NCBI GenBank assembly: GCA_046565505.1
Contig: JBKHYJ010000058.1
Location: 1 to 8,145 of the forward strand
Reading direction: 5' to 3'
From: JBKHYJ01 sp046565505
Lineage (GTDB): Bacteria > Acidobacteriota > Blastocatellia > UBA7656
Length of the DNA: 8,145 nt
Shown here: positions 1 to 6,446 of the stretch, one piece after another
Numbering within the stretch: the first letter of the stretch is position 1
Layout of the letters: every line of letters begins with the position of its first letter
Notes under the pieces: generated by a model
The model's input: only the letters and a program-made list of their open reading frames with translations
Databases searched by the model: none
What the model was told of the DNA's origin: nothing
Position numbers and translations under genes: made by a program

Positions 1-68
1 CGCAGGATATTTTTCAAAGAGCTAAGATCGTCATTCGACAGCTTGATAGGTTGTGCTTTTCTTGCCAT
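1..68 (-). CDS. Transposase N-terminus (IS630-like), partial, runs off left edge
   Basis: Reading the minus strand from an ATG at 68-66, the frame is open to the window edge and gives 22 residues beginning MARKAQPIKLSNDD and continuing LSSLKNIL. This matches the usual opening of IS630-family transposases and related helix-turn-helix proteins: a basic MAR-K start, a short beta-like 'I.LS..D' step, then the first amphipathic helix of the DNA-binding domain. The rest of the domain and the catalytic DDE region would lie to the left of the window, so completeness cannot be judged. No strong Shine-Dalgarno sequence precedes the ATG, and I could not identify a terminal inverted repeat in the sequence to its right. 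Family assignment rests on the N-terminal pattern alone; another winged-helix protein is possible. Confidence 0.55.
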   Translation of the reverse strand, partial: MARKAQPIKLSNDDLSSLKNIL

Positions 69-494
69 GCAGGAACGCTACAGCAAGAAAGCATGTTTCT
101 CAAACTATTTTGTTTCCAGAGCACTAGAAGGATCATCATTATGTGATTTTGCGAGATCAAGATATGCACAAAACAACCTCTTTTCATCTTACCTTTACAC
201 TCTAAGGTTATATGAGCTCTAACATTCGTATCCCGTGTGGTGGGTTGATCAGTAGAGGGCCAACGCACTGCCCGGGCTTTCTGTTTTTTTAATTTCACTC
301 CGCACAACCCAAGCTGTTCATGGCCAGCCGAGTTAAGGGTAAGCACGCAAGGCACCTTGCTTCCTCAAAGGAGTTGCCATTTGGGTAGGCGAAGGGCATC
401 AGGGATGGCCGTGATTCGGGCCAAATACAAACCGCGAACTAATGACCTTGCAGTAAAGCCATAGGGCTGATCCGAGATTCGCTCTACCTGCCCC
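69..494. other. Intergenic stretch without a convincing gene
   Basis: The left part (roughly 70-250) is AT-richer than the gene blocks. A minus-strand frame is open from the glycine-rich gene region to near the left edge apart from one TGA at 365-367, but its translation has no recognisable domain and no ribosome binding site. A short GGGC/GCCC stem followed by seven T residues (257-290, plus strand) weakly resembles a terminator. On the minus strand, just after the glycine-rich gene, an AGCC-CTAT-GGCT mini-hairpin near 460-471 is too short to call a terminator. The segment may include the end of the IS630-like element whose transposase starts at 68, but no boundary repeats were seen. Confidence 0.4.
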
Positions 495-1346
495 TTACCA
501 CATAAGCAATATATATCCTCCGCTTCCGGCTGTCCCTGCTGTCGCCGGCATTTCCGGGCGGGTATTTGCCGGCGCACACGGGAAAGGCGTTCCGAAATTG
601 CTTTTCCCATTGCCTCCTGCGCCACCTCTGCTGCCGGGGGGGGTGATGCTGCCGGAGATGGCCCAGCCTCCTTCCTTCGCACCATCCCCCGGCCCGAATG
701 CCACGCAGTCTTGCCCCTCGCAACCGCCAAACGAAGCACTAGTGCCGGGGCTACCGCTTGAACCGCCTCTGCTTATTGCCGCGGACGGGTCGCCCAGGCC
801 GCCCGCCCCGCCCGCCCCGCCGCCTAATGAGCTATAATTACCACTAAGGGTGGAGCAGTCTACCGATGGTAGGTCAAGCCCGGTTGCCCCACCTTTACCC
901 CCTGCGGCGAATATTAGTACGGTTCCATTAACGACCAGTTTGCTGTCGCCACCGTCACTCCCGTTGGTCCCGACCGCCCCTCCCTGCCCCCCGCCGCCTA
1001 CAGTCACGCTGATAGTCTGGCCCGCCGAGACCGCTATAACTCCACGTGAGTACCCGCCTCCGCCTCCAGCGCCGCCACCGCCTGCCGCGCTGTTTCCCAC
1101 GCCACCGCCAGCGCCTCCGCCCCCGGCCCCCCATAATTCAACGAGGAGATGAGTCACTCGCGGCGGAACAACGAAGTTGGCGCTTGATGTAAATTCCTTT
1201 AGGCCGCTGATGCCGCCCCCGGCCGGCGAGCCGCCCGGCCCTTGACCCGGGGCCGGCAGGTTAACAGAGAGCGAAATCAAAGTTACTTCTAGGCCTATCA
1301 ACAGCTTGGAAAGGGCTGATCTGCCAGAAGATGTACTTGTCCTCAT
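495..1346 (-). CDS. Exported glycine-rich protein
   Basis: A 283-residue protein in which about 28% of residues are glycine (79 by my count). Residues 1-13 are polar and basic, followed by a hydrophobic stretch at about 14-32 that looks like a signal peptide or anchor, then a Pro/Gly linker. Residues 50-75 (EFTSSANFVVPPRVTHL, then VELWGAGGGG) match the opening of the glycine-rich domains found in phage tail-fibre tips and many bacterial secreted proteins: a 'F.VP.GVT.l.VelWGAGGGG' strand before polyglycine stretches. The C-terminus, GSGGYILLMW, is the matching closing strand. Four cysteines (164, 209, 214, 257) could pair outside the cytoplasm. The start is fixed by a near-perfect AAGGAGG (1354-1360) seven bases upstream of ATG. 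The domain is probably adhesive or structural; no enzymatic motif was seen. The neighbouring genes give no functional link beyond export. Confidence 0.85.
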   Translation of the reverse strand: MRTSTSSGRSALSKLLIGLEVTLISLSVNLPAPGQGPGGSPAGGGISGLKEFTSSANFVVPPRVTHLLVELWGAGGGGAGGGVGNSAAGGGGAGGGGGYSRGVIAVSAGQTISVTVGGGGQGGAVGTNGSDGGDSKLVVNGTVLIFAAGGKGGATGLDLPSVDCSTLSGNYSSLGGGAGGAGGLGDPSAAISRGGSSGSPGTSASFGGCEGQDCVAFGPGDGAKEGGWAISGSITPPGSRGGAGGNGKSNFGTPFPCAPANTRPEMPATAGTAGSGGYILLMW

Positions 1347-1353
1347 TGATGAC

Positions 1354-1360
1354 CCTCCTT
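1354..1360 (-). promoter_or_regulatory. Ribosome binding site of the glycine-rich gene
   Basis: On the minus strand this reads AAGGAGG, seven bases before the ATG at 1346. It is the strongest Shine-Dalgarno match in the window and fixes the start of the glycine-rich protein. Confidence 0.8.
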
Positions 1361-1473
1361 ACAAGGAAGTGATCGTGAAACATTCATAGCGAGGCAGGTT
1401 AAGGTCATTCACCCATCCTTTTGCTATCGTAGATTAATAGTGGTCCTTAATACGCATGGACGTAATCTTTTTA

Positions 1474-1485
1474 TGAATGCATTCA
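1474..1485. repeat. Perfect 12-bp palindrome TGAATGCATTCA
   Basis: TGAATGCATTCA reads the same on both strands and lies about 130 bp upstream of the glycine-rich gene start. It could be a binding site for a dimeric regulator, but it is far from the start codon and no promoter was recognised beside it. A 12-bp palindrome can also occur by chance. Confidence 0.3.
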
Positions 1486-1677
1486 CAAACTTGGTAAAAG
1501 CTTTAGCCTGGGATATGACCTCAGATAATGAACCGCCGTAAGAGAGGACACAGGGGGGCGGAAAAGAGCTGGATAGTTTTCACATAGAAGATAAGGGAGA
1601 ATGGCGTCGTATTCCTGAGTCTGCTGGCTCCGGCATGAAAGCCAAATGTCCGGGGCAGGTTATACACCGTATAGTGT

Positions 1678-2274
1678 TCAGTCTTCGCGCACGTTACGGA
1701 AGGTGATCGAATAGCGGAGCGCGTCCATCTGCGGGATGCTGTGCTCCCACTCGTACCGCGCCGGGCCGCTCAAGAGGTAGGCCGAGCGGGGCTCGGCGAC
1801 CAACTTCACGCGCTCCCACTTCTTTTTGCTTACCGCCCGCCTCATGCGGAACACGCACGGCGAGAGGAGTGAGACGCCTACGACCTCCCCGAAGACCGCC
1901 TTGTCGCGGTGCCACCCGATGCCCGCCCCAGAGCCGTACTCCGTGACGAGCACATGCTGCAGCGCCGCAGGTTCCAGGCCGGCGAACTCTGCGGCGACCT
2001 GCCGGAGTGCTAAGAGGTAATCGGGGATGTCGTCCACCTTCTGTAGCTGGCGCGCTGAGAAATCATAGTGCCAGCCGAAGGAGACTACCCGGCGCTTGCC
2101 CGTGTAGCCGTGGAACTCGAAATCCCGGAAGGGCAGTCCCCGCACACGAGCGAGGAGCCTGTCCTCGTCGGCCGGGCTGATCAGTTCCGGGTGGTAGCGG
2201 AAGCCCCCGGGGAGATTCGGCGCGGTTTCGCGCGTACTGCCAGCACTGTCGAAGAAATCAAGCTGCGATGTCAT
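1678..2274 (-). CDS. AlkB-family 2-oxoglutarate/Fe(II)-dependent dioxygenase
   Basis: A 198-residue cytoplasmic protein of normal length for bacterial AlkB-like enzymes. The iron-binding triad is visible: the HxD motif at H122-R-D124 (GIGWHRDK) and the distal histidine H178 (YEWEHSIP). The 2-oxoglutarate-binding signature follows as R187-Y-S-I-T-F-R193, an RxNxTxR-type motif with Ser in place of Asn. The 'VTEYGSGAGIGWHRD' context and the FGWHYDF segment (residues 66-72) are typical of the family. AlkB enzymes oxidatively remove alkyl lesions from DNA or RNA, using oxygen and 2-oxoglutarate and releasing the group as an aldehyde; some homologues act on proteins. The substrate cannot be read here, so no gene symbol is assigned. 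There is no clear Shine-Dalgarno sequence, but the MTSQLDFFD start resembles known family N-termini. A candidate promoter lies about 70-100 bp upstream, suggesting separate transcription from the protease gene. Confidence 0.9.
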   Translation of the reverse strand: MTSQLDFFDSAGSTRETAPNLPGGFRYHPELISPADEDRLLARVRGLPFRDFEFHGYTGKRRVVSFGWHYDFSARQLQKVDDIPDYLLALRQVAAEFAGLEPAALQHVLVTEYGSGAGIGWHRDKAVFGEVVGVSLLSPCVFRMRRAVSKKKWERVKLVAEPRSAYLLSGPARYEWEHSIPQMDALRYSITFRNVRED

Positions 2275-2315
2275 TGCTCTGTGTGCACGGGAAGAGCGGA
2301 CCGCAGCGCCCTTAC

Positions 2316-2325
2316 AGTGATCACT
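2316..2325. promoter_or_regulatory. Candidate operator palindrome AGTGATCACT in the AlkB-like gene leader
   Basis: A perfect 10-bp palindrome sits 42-51 bp upstream of the AlkB-like start codon. If the promoter at 2343-2371 is real, the palindrome is centred about +16 relative to the transcription start, where a repressor would block initiation or early elongation. It does not look like a classic Ada or LexA box. Regulator unknown; functional role is inference. Confidence 0.3.
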
Positions 2326-2342
2326 TTCGGCTCCTTCCTCAA

Positions 2343-2371
2343 CTTATAACTTAGAAACTTCCTTCGGCCAA
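2343..2371 (-). promoter_or_regulatory. Candidate sigma70-type promoter for the AlkB-like gene
   Basis: On the minus strand TTGGCC (2371-2366) is followed after exactly 17 bases by TATAAG (2348-2343). These match the -35 consensus at four of six and the -10 consensus at five of six positions. Transcription would start near 2336, leaving a leader of about 60 bases before the ATG at 2274. It lies in the 150-bp gap after the protease gene, in keeping with independent expression. Confidence 0.45.
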
Positions 2372-2424
2372 TGGTCGCGTCTAGATTCAGAAGACTTTCG
2401 AGTTGGGCTCGCGTGCGGCGAGTA

Positions 2425-4764
2425 TCACTTGAAGCCCTGCGAGCCCAGAAAGTACGAGTAACCACAGAGGCCGGTGAAGTCCGCCGGATTCTGTGCGACG
2501 GCAAACATATTGAAGCCGGTCCCGCCTACGCCGTTGATCCTCAACAGCTTGCCATTGCCTACACCAATCCAGAGGTAGCTACCCGGGAAGAGGATTTGGC
2601 TGATGGGTGCCCCAAGATTCGTCGAGCCAATAAGGTAGTTGTAGCCTGCGAGCGTGGCAAAGCCATTTGCCGTCTCCTGCACGGCCAACATGTTATGCCC
2701 CGTACCACCTGTGCCGTTGACCTTCAGGATTTTTCCATTGGCGAAGCCGATCATAAGCTTTCCGTTAATGAACGCCATCGCCGTCGCGGGGGCGCTCAGC
2801 TTCTGGTCGCCGACATAATAGTTGTAACCTGCGACCCCCGTGAACGAGCTGCCATTGTCCTTAACGGCAAACATGTTGTGCCCCGTGCCGCCGGTGCCCG
2901 CGATTTTCAACATGCGGCCGTCCCCGAGCGCGGCGAGCAACTCCGATCCGGTCTCCAGTATCTGGTTTACAGGAGCGATGAATTTTTGGTCGCCTATGTA
3001 GTAGTTATAGCCGCTCACGGGATTATAGCCCCCGCTGGTAGGCGTTACGCCGTACATGTTGTGCCCCGTTCCGCCGCTGCCGTATATCTTCAGCACCTTC
3101 CCGTTCGCTGTCGCGATCATGGTCCCCGTGCTGACATTTGCAACCGCAGTCACGCCCGACCCTAACGCTTGATCGCCGACGTAATATGGATAACCGGCCA
3201 GGCCGCTGTAGGAGCCGCCATTATCCTTGATTCCGAAAAGGTTGAACCCAGTGCCGCCGGTCCCCGCGACCTTGAGCATGCGCCCGTCATCGAAACTGAT
3301 GAGCATCTCCGAACCGATTTGTGAAACGTCGGCGATGCCGACGGGGAATTTGTGGCTGCCGACGTAATACGAATATCCGGGGATCCCTGTAAAGCCGCCC
3401 GGGGCGACATTGATGGCGAACATGTTCTGGCCTGTTCCCCCAGTGCCATTGATCTTGAGAACGCGGCCGTCCGCAAGCGCAACGAAGGTATAGCCGCCGA
3501 TGAAGTCAACATCTCGAACCTCAGCCGGAAACTTCTGCACGCCGATTAAGTATTTGTAACAGGGTAGGCTCGACCAAGTGCCGCCAGAGTTCTGTAGGGC
3601 AAAGAGGTTTTGGCCCGACCCGCCGAAAAGTTCGAATTTCAACAAGGTTCCGCCTCCAATGGCAACCAGTGTCTCAGGGCTGGTCAGGGAAAAAGAGATG
3701 TAAACACGGGGGAGCCGGTCGCTGCCTGGGCCTCCGTAGGCACTGTCAGAGCCGGGCGCGCCTGGAGTGCAAGAGCTGCCGAGACCCGGCGTTACTTTCA
3801 GCGCCGAGAATACATCAGCGATGGGGTTGACAATCGTCGTGCCGGCCGGGTCGCCGGCAAAAAGCAATCCGACAATGCCATTGGTCGTGTAGACGGCCGA
3901 ACCCGAGTCGCCCTTATCGGAAAACGGCGAGCTGCCAGTCACAACTATCTGCTTCTTGAAACGTGCCGACCCGCAGCCACTGCCATAGCTGATGGCGGCC
4001 GTCGTAAAATTGACCGTGGCTATGGTCCCGCTGGTGAGATTCGTCGTACGACCACACTTACGGACAGGCATGCCGGGCACTGCGGAGACTACGTTGGTTG
4101 ATGGGAAGCAGAGTCCGCAGGCGGTGCTATCACCCGTACCGCTGCCGCTGTTCTCGACAAACGCGGCGTCGACGGTGTTGAACACGGTCGGGGAGAAGTT
4201 GATCGGCACGAAGCGATTCAGCTTGCCGACTTCAGTTGAGACCTTACAATTGTTATCCAACAGGCCCGGCGCATACTGTTTCGCCCCGCTCGCCGCCCCG
4301 TTGGCGCACAGCGACGCTCCTCCGACCGCGGCGACGTGGTTGTTGGTCACATAGCCGGAGACAGCCGGATTCGTCGCGTCGACGACACGCAGCCCGAGTG
4401 TGCCGGCAGAACAGCCATTCCCGTTGCTCGTGGACGTACCCATCATGCTGCTGAGCGCCCGAAGCGGGCCGATTGGAATCCTGCGCGCCGGCACGCCCTC
4501 GATCTGCGCGGGAATCCGTATGGGCGTTTGCACCTCCTCCGCTACGTAAATATGAAAGACGAGTTGGTCGCCCTCTCTGCCAATACCGAAGCCGCGAATT
4601 TCAGGCCTGCTGAGTATAGCGGCCTCATTGCGGTCTTGAATTGCGATGAGACGCTGGAGTGCTGACTCGGGGTCTTGGGATAGGGTCACGGAAGGGCGCT
4701 GGCTGCCCAGGGTGAAGGCAACAGCGATGAGGGTGAAAAACATGAGGGTGAGGCTGCGTTTCAT
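2425..4764 (-). CDS. Exported trypsin-fold serine protease with C-terminal seven-repeat (beta-propeller-like) domain
   Basis: A 779-residue protein. Residues 1-20 (MKRSLTLMFFTLIAVAFTLG) form a signal peptide, so the product is exported. Residues 30-105 resemble the N-terminal region of Nal1-like bacterial peptidases (a GFGIG strand, then a GVPARRIPIGP step). Residues 115-330 form the chymotrypsin-fold domain with a complete apparent triad: H143 (TNNHVA), D199 (FNTVDAAF) and S287 in GDSGSA (285-290). Residues 353-779 are exactly seven units of 61 residues, each carrying a '[DN]G[RK].LK[IV].G.GGTG.N[ML][FY]' core and a 'GY.YY[VI]GdQK' ending. Hydrolysis of a peptide substrate outside the cytoplasm is the likely activity; the repeat domain probably binds a partner, substrate or surface glycan (inference). 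The start is set by AAGGAG nine bases upstream. No intact protease inhibitor or maturation partner is adjacent. The protease call is secure; the target is unknown. Confidence 0.88.
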   Translation of the reverse strand: MKRSLTLMFFTLIAVAFTLGSQRPSVTLSQDPESALQRLIAIQDRNEAAILSRPEIRGFGIGREGDQLVFHIYVAEEVQTPIRIPAQIEGVPARRIPIGPLRALSSMMGTSTSNGNGCSAGTLGLRVVDATNPAVSGYVTNNHVAAVGGASLCANGAASGAKQYAPGLLDNNCKVSTEVGKLNRFVPINFSPTVFNTVDAAFVENSGSGTGDSTACGLCFPSTNVVSAVPGMPVRKCGRTTNLTSGTIATVNFTTAAISYGSGCGSARFKKQIVVTGSSPFSDKGDSGSAVYTTNGIVGLLFAGDPAGTTIVNPIADVFSALKVTPGLGSSCTPGAPGSDSAYGGPGSDRLPRVYISFSLTSPETLVAIGGGTLLKFELFGGSGQNLFALQNSGGTWSSLPCYKYLIGVQKFPAEVRDVDFIGGYTFVALADGRVLKINGTGGTGQNMFAINVAPGGFTGIPGYSYYVGSHKFPVGIADVSQIGSEMLISFDDGRMLKVAGTGGTGFNLFGIKDNGGSYSGLAGYPYYVGDQALGSGVTAVANVSTGTMIATANGKVLKIYGSGGTGHNMYGVTPTSGGYNPVSGYNYYIGDQKFIAPVNQILETGSELLAALGDGRMLKIAGTGGTGHNMFAVKDNGSSFTGVAGYNYYVGDQKLSAPATAMAFINGKLMIGFANGKILKVNGTGGTGHNMLAVQETANGFATLAGYNYLIGSTNLGAPISQILFPGSYLWIGVGNGKLLRINGVGGTGFNMFAVAQNPADFTGLCGYSYFLGSQGFK
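2428..3708 (-). repeat. Seven tandem 183-bp units encoding 61-residue repeats
   Basis: The GGxG core begins at residues 381, 442, 503, 564, 625, 686 and 747 of the protease, a constant spacing of 61. The conserved Tyr falls 22 residues after each (403, 464, 525, 586, 647, 708, 769). The units together span 427 residues (7 x 61) with no insertion or deletion, up to the last codon. Sequence between units has clearly diverged, so this is a structural repeat under constraint rather than a fresh DNA duplication. Seven units of about 60 residues with short beta-strand patterns suggest a seven-bladed beta-propeller; this is inferred from pattern, not from a structure match. Confidence 0.85.
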
Positions 4765-4773
4765 TGTTCATAA

Positions 4774-4779
4774 CTCCTT
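4774..4779 (-). promoter_or_regulatory. Ribosome binding site of the protease gene
   Basis: AAGGAG on the minus strand, nine bases before the ATG at 4764. The 139-bp gap upstream, after the 292-residue protein gene, shows no clear -35/-10 pair, so read-through from that gene cannot be excluded. Confidence 0.65.
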
Positions 4780-4903
4780 ATCCTAGTTTTATTGGGTAAA
4801 TGGAATCGCGAAGAGAATAGCTCGTGAACTCTACTCACCTGTCCCGATAGCCCCCTGAGCTTTCACGGCTTGACTCCAGCGATTACGTGGGCGGCTAAGA
4901 TAC

Positions 4904-5782
4904 CTACCAATTCACTTGAATTAGGGCCATCTTGGGAGCCCAGGGTGCTCCTGCTGACTGTAATCCTACGCGGTAGAATCGCTGCTGCGCGGCAAAAATG
5001 CCGGATGTAAAAGGCCCGCCGTTGAGCGAGAAGTATCCGGTTCCATCGGATTGACTGTGCGACGTGGTAAGTTGTTGCAGGTCTATATTCGCCGGGGCCT
5101 GGCCCGAGAACCATCTGAACCATTCATGCAGAAACGTGCGGTCCCACCAGAGATTCGACTCCTGCACGATCACCGCGTAACCAGGCTCGCAAGTTCCAGC
5201 GGACGCGTCCATTATTATACCCCCGCTCAGAGAGACCTGTATTGGCGAACCGTCCGAGGGCGGAGAAACGAACGCTCCATTGATGTCCTTGATCTTGATG
5301 GGTTGCGTTGCGATGGCGGAATACAGAATCACTTCAATCGAGCCGTCATAGATCAATTGCGTGTTGAAGTTATAGTTCCAGAATGGCCCGTTTCGCTGCC
5401 TCACCTCAAGCGTTGCCGAATACTTGCCCGGCCCTGTTGTAATGTTGAAGAATGTGTTCTGAAAAGTGTAATTTTGGAATGGCAACCAGCCGTTGTTTCT
5501 AAAGTCATAGATCTGTCTGTCAAAGCTGACCTGTTGCCCGTCTTTATATAAAGTCCAATCGAACCGACAGTATCCCGACAAGTAGCCGGGCACATGCCTG
5601 GCGGCCTGGAAGTCCGTCCCCGACGAGGAACAACCCCAAAAGCCAGAGGCGTGCCAGGGGCCGGACGACCCGGCAGGCTTCATATGTAGGTTGACCCCTG
5701 CATAACCCGTTCCGCGGATGGTCAGGAACAAGATCAATAAGACTAATAAGCGTAAGGCAACCTTCTTGTTTGCGATGATCAT
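4904..5782 (-). CDS. Exported protein of unknown function, 292 residues
   Basis: I do not recognise the family. The protein starts with a textbook signal peptide: basic MIIANKK, hydrophobic VALRLLVLLILFL, then a small-residue cleavage region GTGYAG ending near residue 29. The mature part is rich in aromatic residues and polar beta-type segments. Residues 30-155 read like one beta-sandwich domain (the motif FNITTGPGKYSATLEVRQR is typical of an immunoglobulin-like strand pair). Residues 160-292 read like a second, with an unusual Trp-rich patch LWWDRTFLHEWFRWFSG at about 211-227. Three cysteines (51, 72, 198) are visible. I chose the ATG at 5782 rather than the upstream in-frame ATG at 5893 because it has AAGGAG six bases before it and is followed directly by the signal peptide; the longer form would bury the signal. 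Role may be binding or structural at the cell surface; no catalytic motif seen. Confidence 0.8.
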   Translation of the reverse strand: MIIANKKVALRLLVLLILFLTIRGTGYAGVNLHMKPAGSSGPWHASGFWGCSSSGTDFQAARHVPGYLSGYCRFDWTLYKDGQQVSFDRQIYDFRNNGWLPFQNYTFQNTFFNITTGPGKYSATLEVRQRNGPFWNYNFNTQLIYDGSIEVILYSAIATQPIKIKDINGAFVSPPSDGSPIQVSLSGGIIMDASAGTCEPGYAVIVQESNLWWDRTFLHEWFRWFSGQAPANIDLQQLTTSHSQSDGTGYFSLNGGPFTSGIFAAQQRFYRVGLQSAGAPWAPKMALIQVNW

Positions 5783-5788
5783 AGCGAT

Positions 5789-5794
5789 CTCCTT
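5789..5794 (-). promoter_or_regulatory. Ribosome binding site that decides the start of the 292-residue protein
   Basis: AAGGAG on the minus strand, six bases before ATG 5782. The alternative in-frame start at 5893 has no comparable site and would add 37 residues before the signal peptide, so 5782 is preferred. Confidence 0.75.
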
Positions 5795-5901
5795 TTCATG
5801 CTTGTACCGGGATGGGTGTTTGGTGACGGGACCCACGCCAGGTAAATGGTAGAAATTCACACTATCTAAATGGTTCGATAACCCTCGTGGCACAGCACCA
5901 C

Positions 5902-5931
5902 CTTATAGGAAGGGAAGCCAAGTAGCCCCAA
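5902..5931 (-). promoter_or_regulatory. Weak candidate promoter for the 292-residue protein gene
   Basis: On the minus strand TTGGGG (5931-5926) and TATAAG (5907-5902) are separated by 18 bases. The -10 box matches consensus at five of six positions and is the same hexamer as in the candidate AlkB-like promoter; the -35 is poor. A start near 5895 would give a leader of a little over 110 bases. Offered as a possibility only. Confidence 0.25.
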
Positions 5932-5989
5932 GCCACTTCCTAGACACTCAAGTGGATAAGGCACAAAACATTTCATCGAAACTATCTCT

Positions 5990-6187
5990 TCAGTCTGACG
6001 TGGCAGTAGGTGTTAAATACGCGAAGCGGTCTAGCCCCTCGCACCAGCGGGCGCGCCGGCCCGGGGTGTCGGCGATCTTGACCGTGTACTCGATCGCGAG
6101 CCGTCCTTCCAGCGCCGCCGCAGGAGGTGCGAGGAGAACGGCCCGCCAGCAGGCAAGACACGAGACGAGCGCGCGCATAGGTGCCAT
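5990..6187 (-). pseudogene. GC-rich remnant beginning like a secreted protein
   Basis: This 65-residue frame opens with a credible signal peptide (MAPMRALVSCLACW, then RAVLLAPPAAA) and a mature start LEGRLAIEYTVKIADTP. A GGAG sits seven bases before the ATG. After about residue 40 the sequence becomes Arg-rich and loses any protein-like pattern, ending at a stop about 22 residues later. That suggests a gene start that has been truncated or frameshifted. The block is much more GC-rich than the AT-richer sequence on both sides, in keeping with transfer or rearrangement. 'IEYTV.I.D' loosely recalls the N-terminal strand of M61-type peptidases, but this is too short to assign. It could equally be chance. 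Confidence 0.35.
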
Positions 6188-6446
6188 CGGTCTGCTCCGG
6201 GACGACGAATATCGTCAATGACGAGCACGTCGGGCGGCATACGAAGCAGTGTCTAATTAGTTACAGCATTTATGACGGATTACGCTAGCAGCGTAAGCCC
6301 GACACGATATAGCGAGCGGCTACTTCTCTCACACGGTTCGCACCACAACCTTATGAATCACCACATTACTCTCTGGCTCGGATGAATTACTCTTCGATTA
6401 CGCACCCGAATGGGCGGCCTTTAACGTGTAATAGTCGTATGACTTT
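6188..6446. other. Non-coding gap downstream of the phosphodiester glycosidase-like gene
   Basis: No gene is supported here. The stretch holds a small hairpin, TTACGCT-AGC-AGCGTAA, at 6280-6296 (7-bp arms, 3-base loop), not followed by a T-run on either strand. I did not see a good intrinsic terminator for the gene ending at 6447. Confidence 0.4.
6280..6296. repeat. Small inverted repeat (7-bp arms)
   Basis: TTACGCT and AGCGTAA flank a three-base loop. It could be a remnant of a mobile-element end or a weak transcript-end hairpin for the gene to the right; no T-run supports a terminator call. Confidence 0.35.

Larger units (their letters stand above)
1347..1677. other. Non-coding gap between the AlkB-like and glycine-rich genes
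   Basis: No credible reading frame is present. The stretch contains the ribosome binding site of the glycine-rich gene and a perfect 12-bp palindrome at 1474-1485. Next to the end of the AlkB-like gene is a small inverted repeat TATAC-ACC-GTATA at 1661-1673. I found no convincing -35/-10 pair for the glycine-rich gene, although AT-rich TATTAA hexamers occur near 1432-1452. No strong intrinsic terminator for the AlkB-like gene was seen. Confidence 0.5.

Noticed and set aside
257..290. Possible plus-strand terminator (GGGC/GCCC stem then T-run)
   Set aside because: The stem is only four base pairs with a long loop, the T-run does not directly follow the stem, and no plus-strand gene ends there.
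14..739. A nearly continuous minus-strand open frame from 739 to 14 broken by one TGA at 365-367
   Set aside because: Its right part is a shadow of the glycine-rich gene and its left part overlaps the transposase start in another frame. The translation has no recognisable domain, no ribosome binding site and odd composition.
797..823. Short tandem 9-bp repeat CGCCCCGCC in the glycine-rich gene
   Set aside because: It is explained by a Gly-Gly-Ala coding run and has no features of a regulatory or mobile repeat.
598..1152. Proline-rich plus-strand frames
   Set aside because: These are complements of glycine codons (GGN read as NCC) in the glycine-rich gene and are not independent genes.
2428..3708. 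The 183-bp periodicity as a CRISPR array or satellite
   Set aside because: The units are much too long, diverged and in frame throughout; they encode protein repeats. No short identical repeats with spacers were seen anywhere in the window.
2371..4354. Long plus-strand open frames opposite the protease gene (for example 2371-3165, 3610-4101, 3992-4354)
   Set aside because: They are antisense shadows created by the high-GC repeated coding sequence. Their translations are Arg/Ala-rich without domains, while the minus-strand frame has a signal peptide, catalytic triad and regular repeats.
5051..5551. A 166-residue plus-strand frame opposite the 292-residue protein
   Set aside because: It lies entirely within a well-supported gene and has no domain pattern or ribosome binding site.
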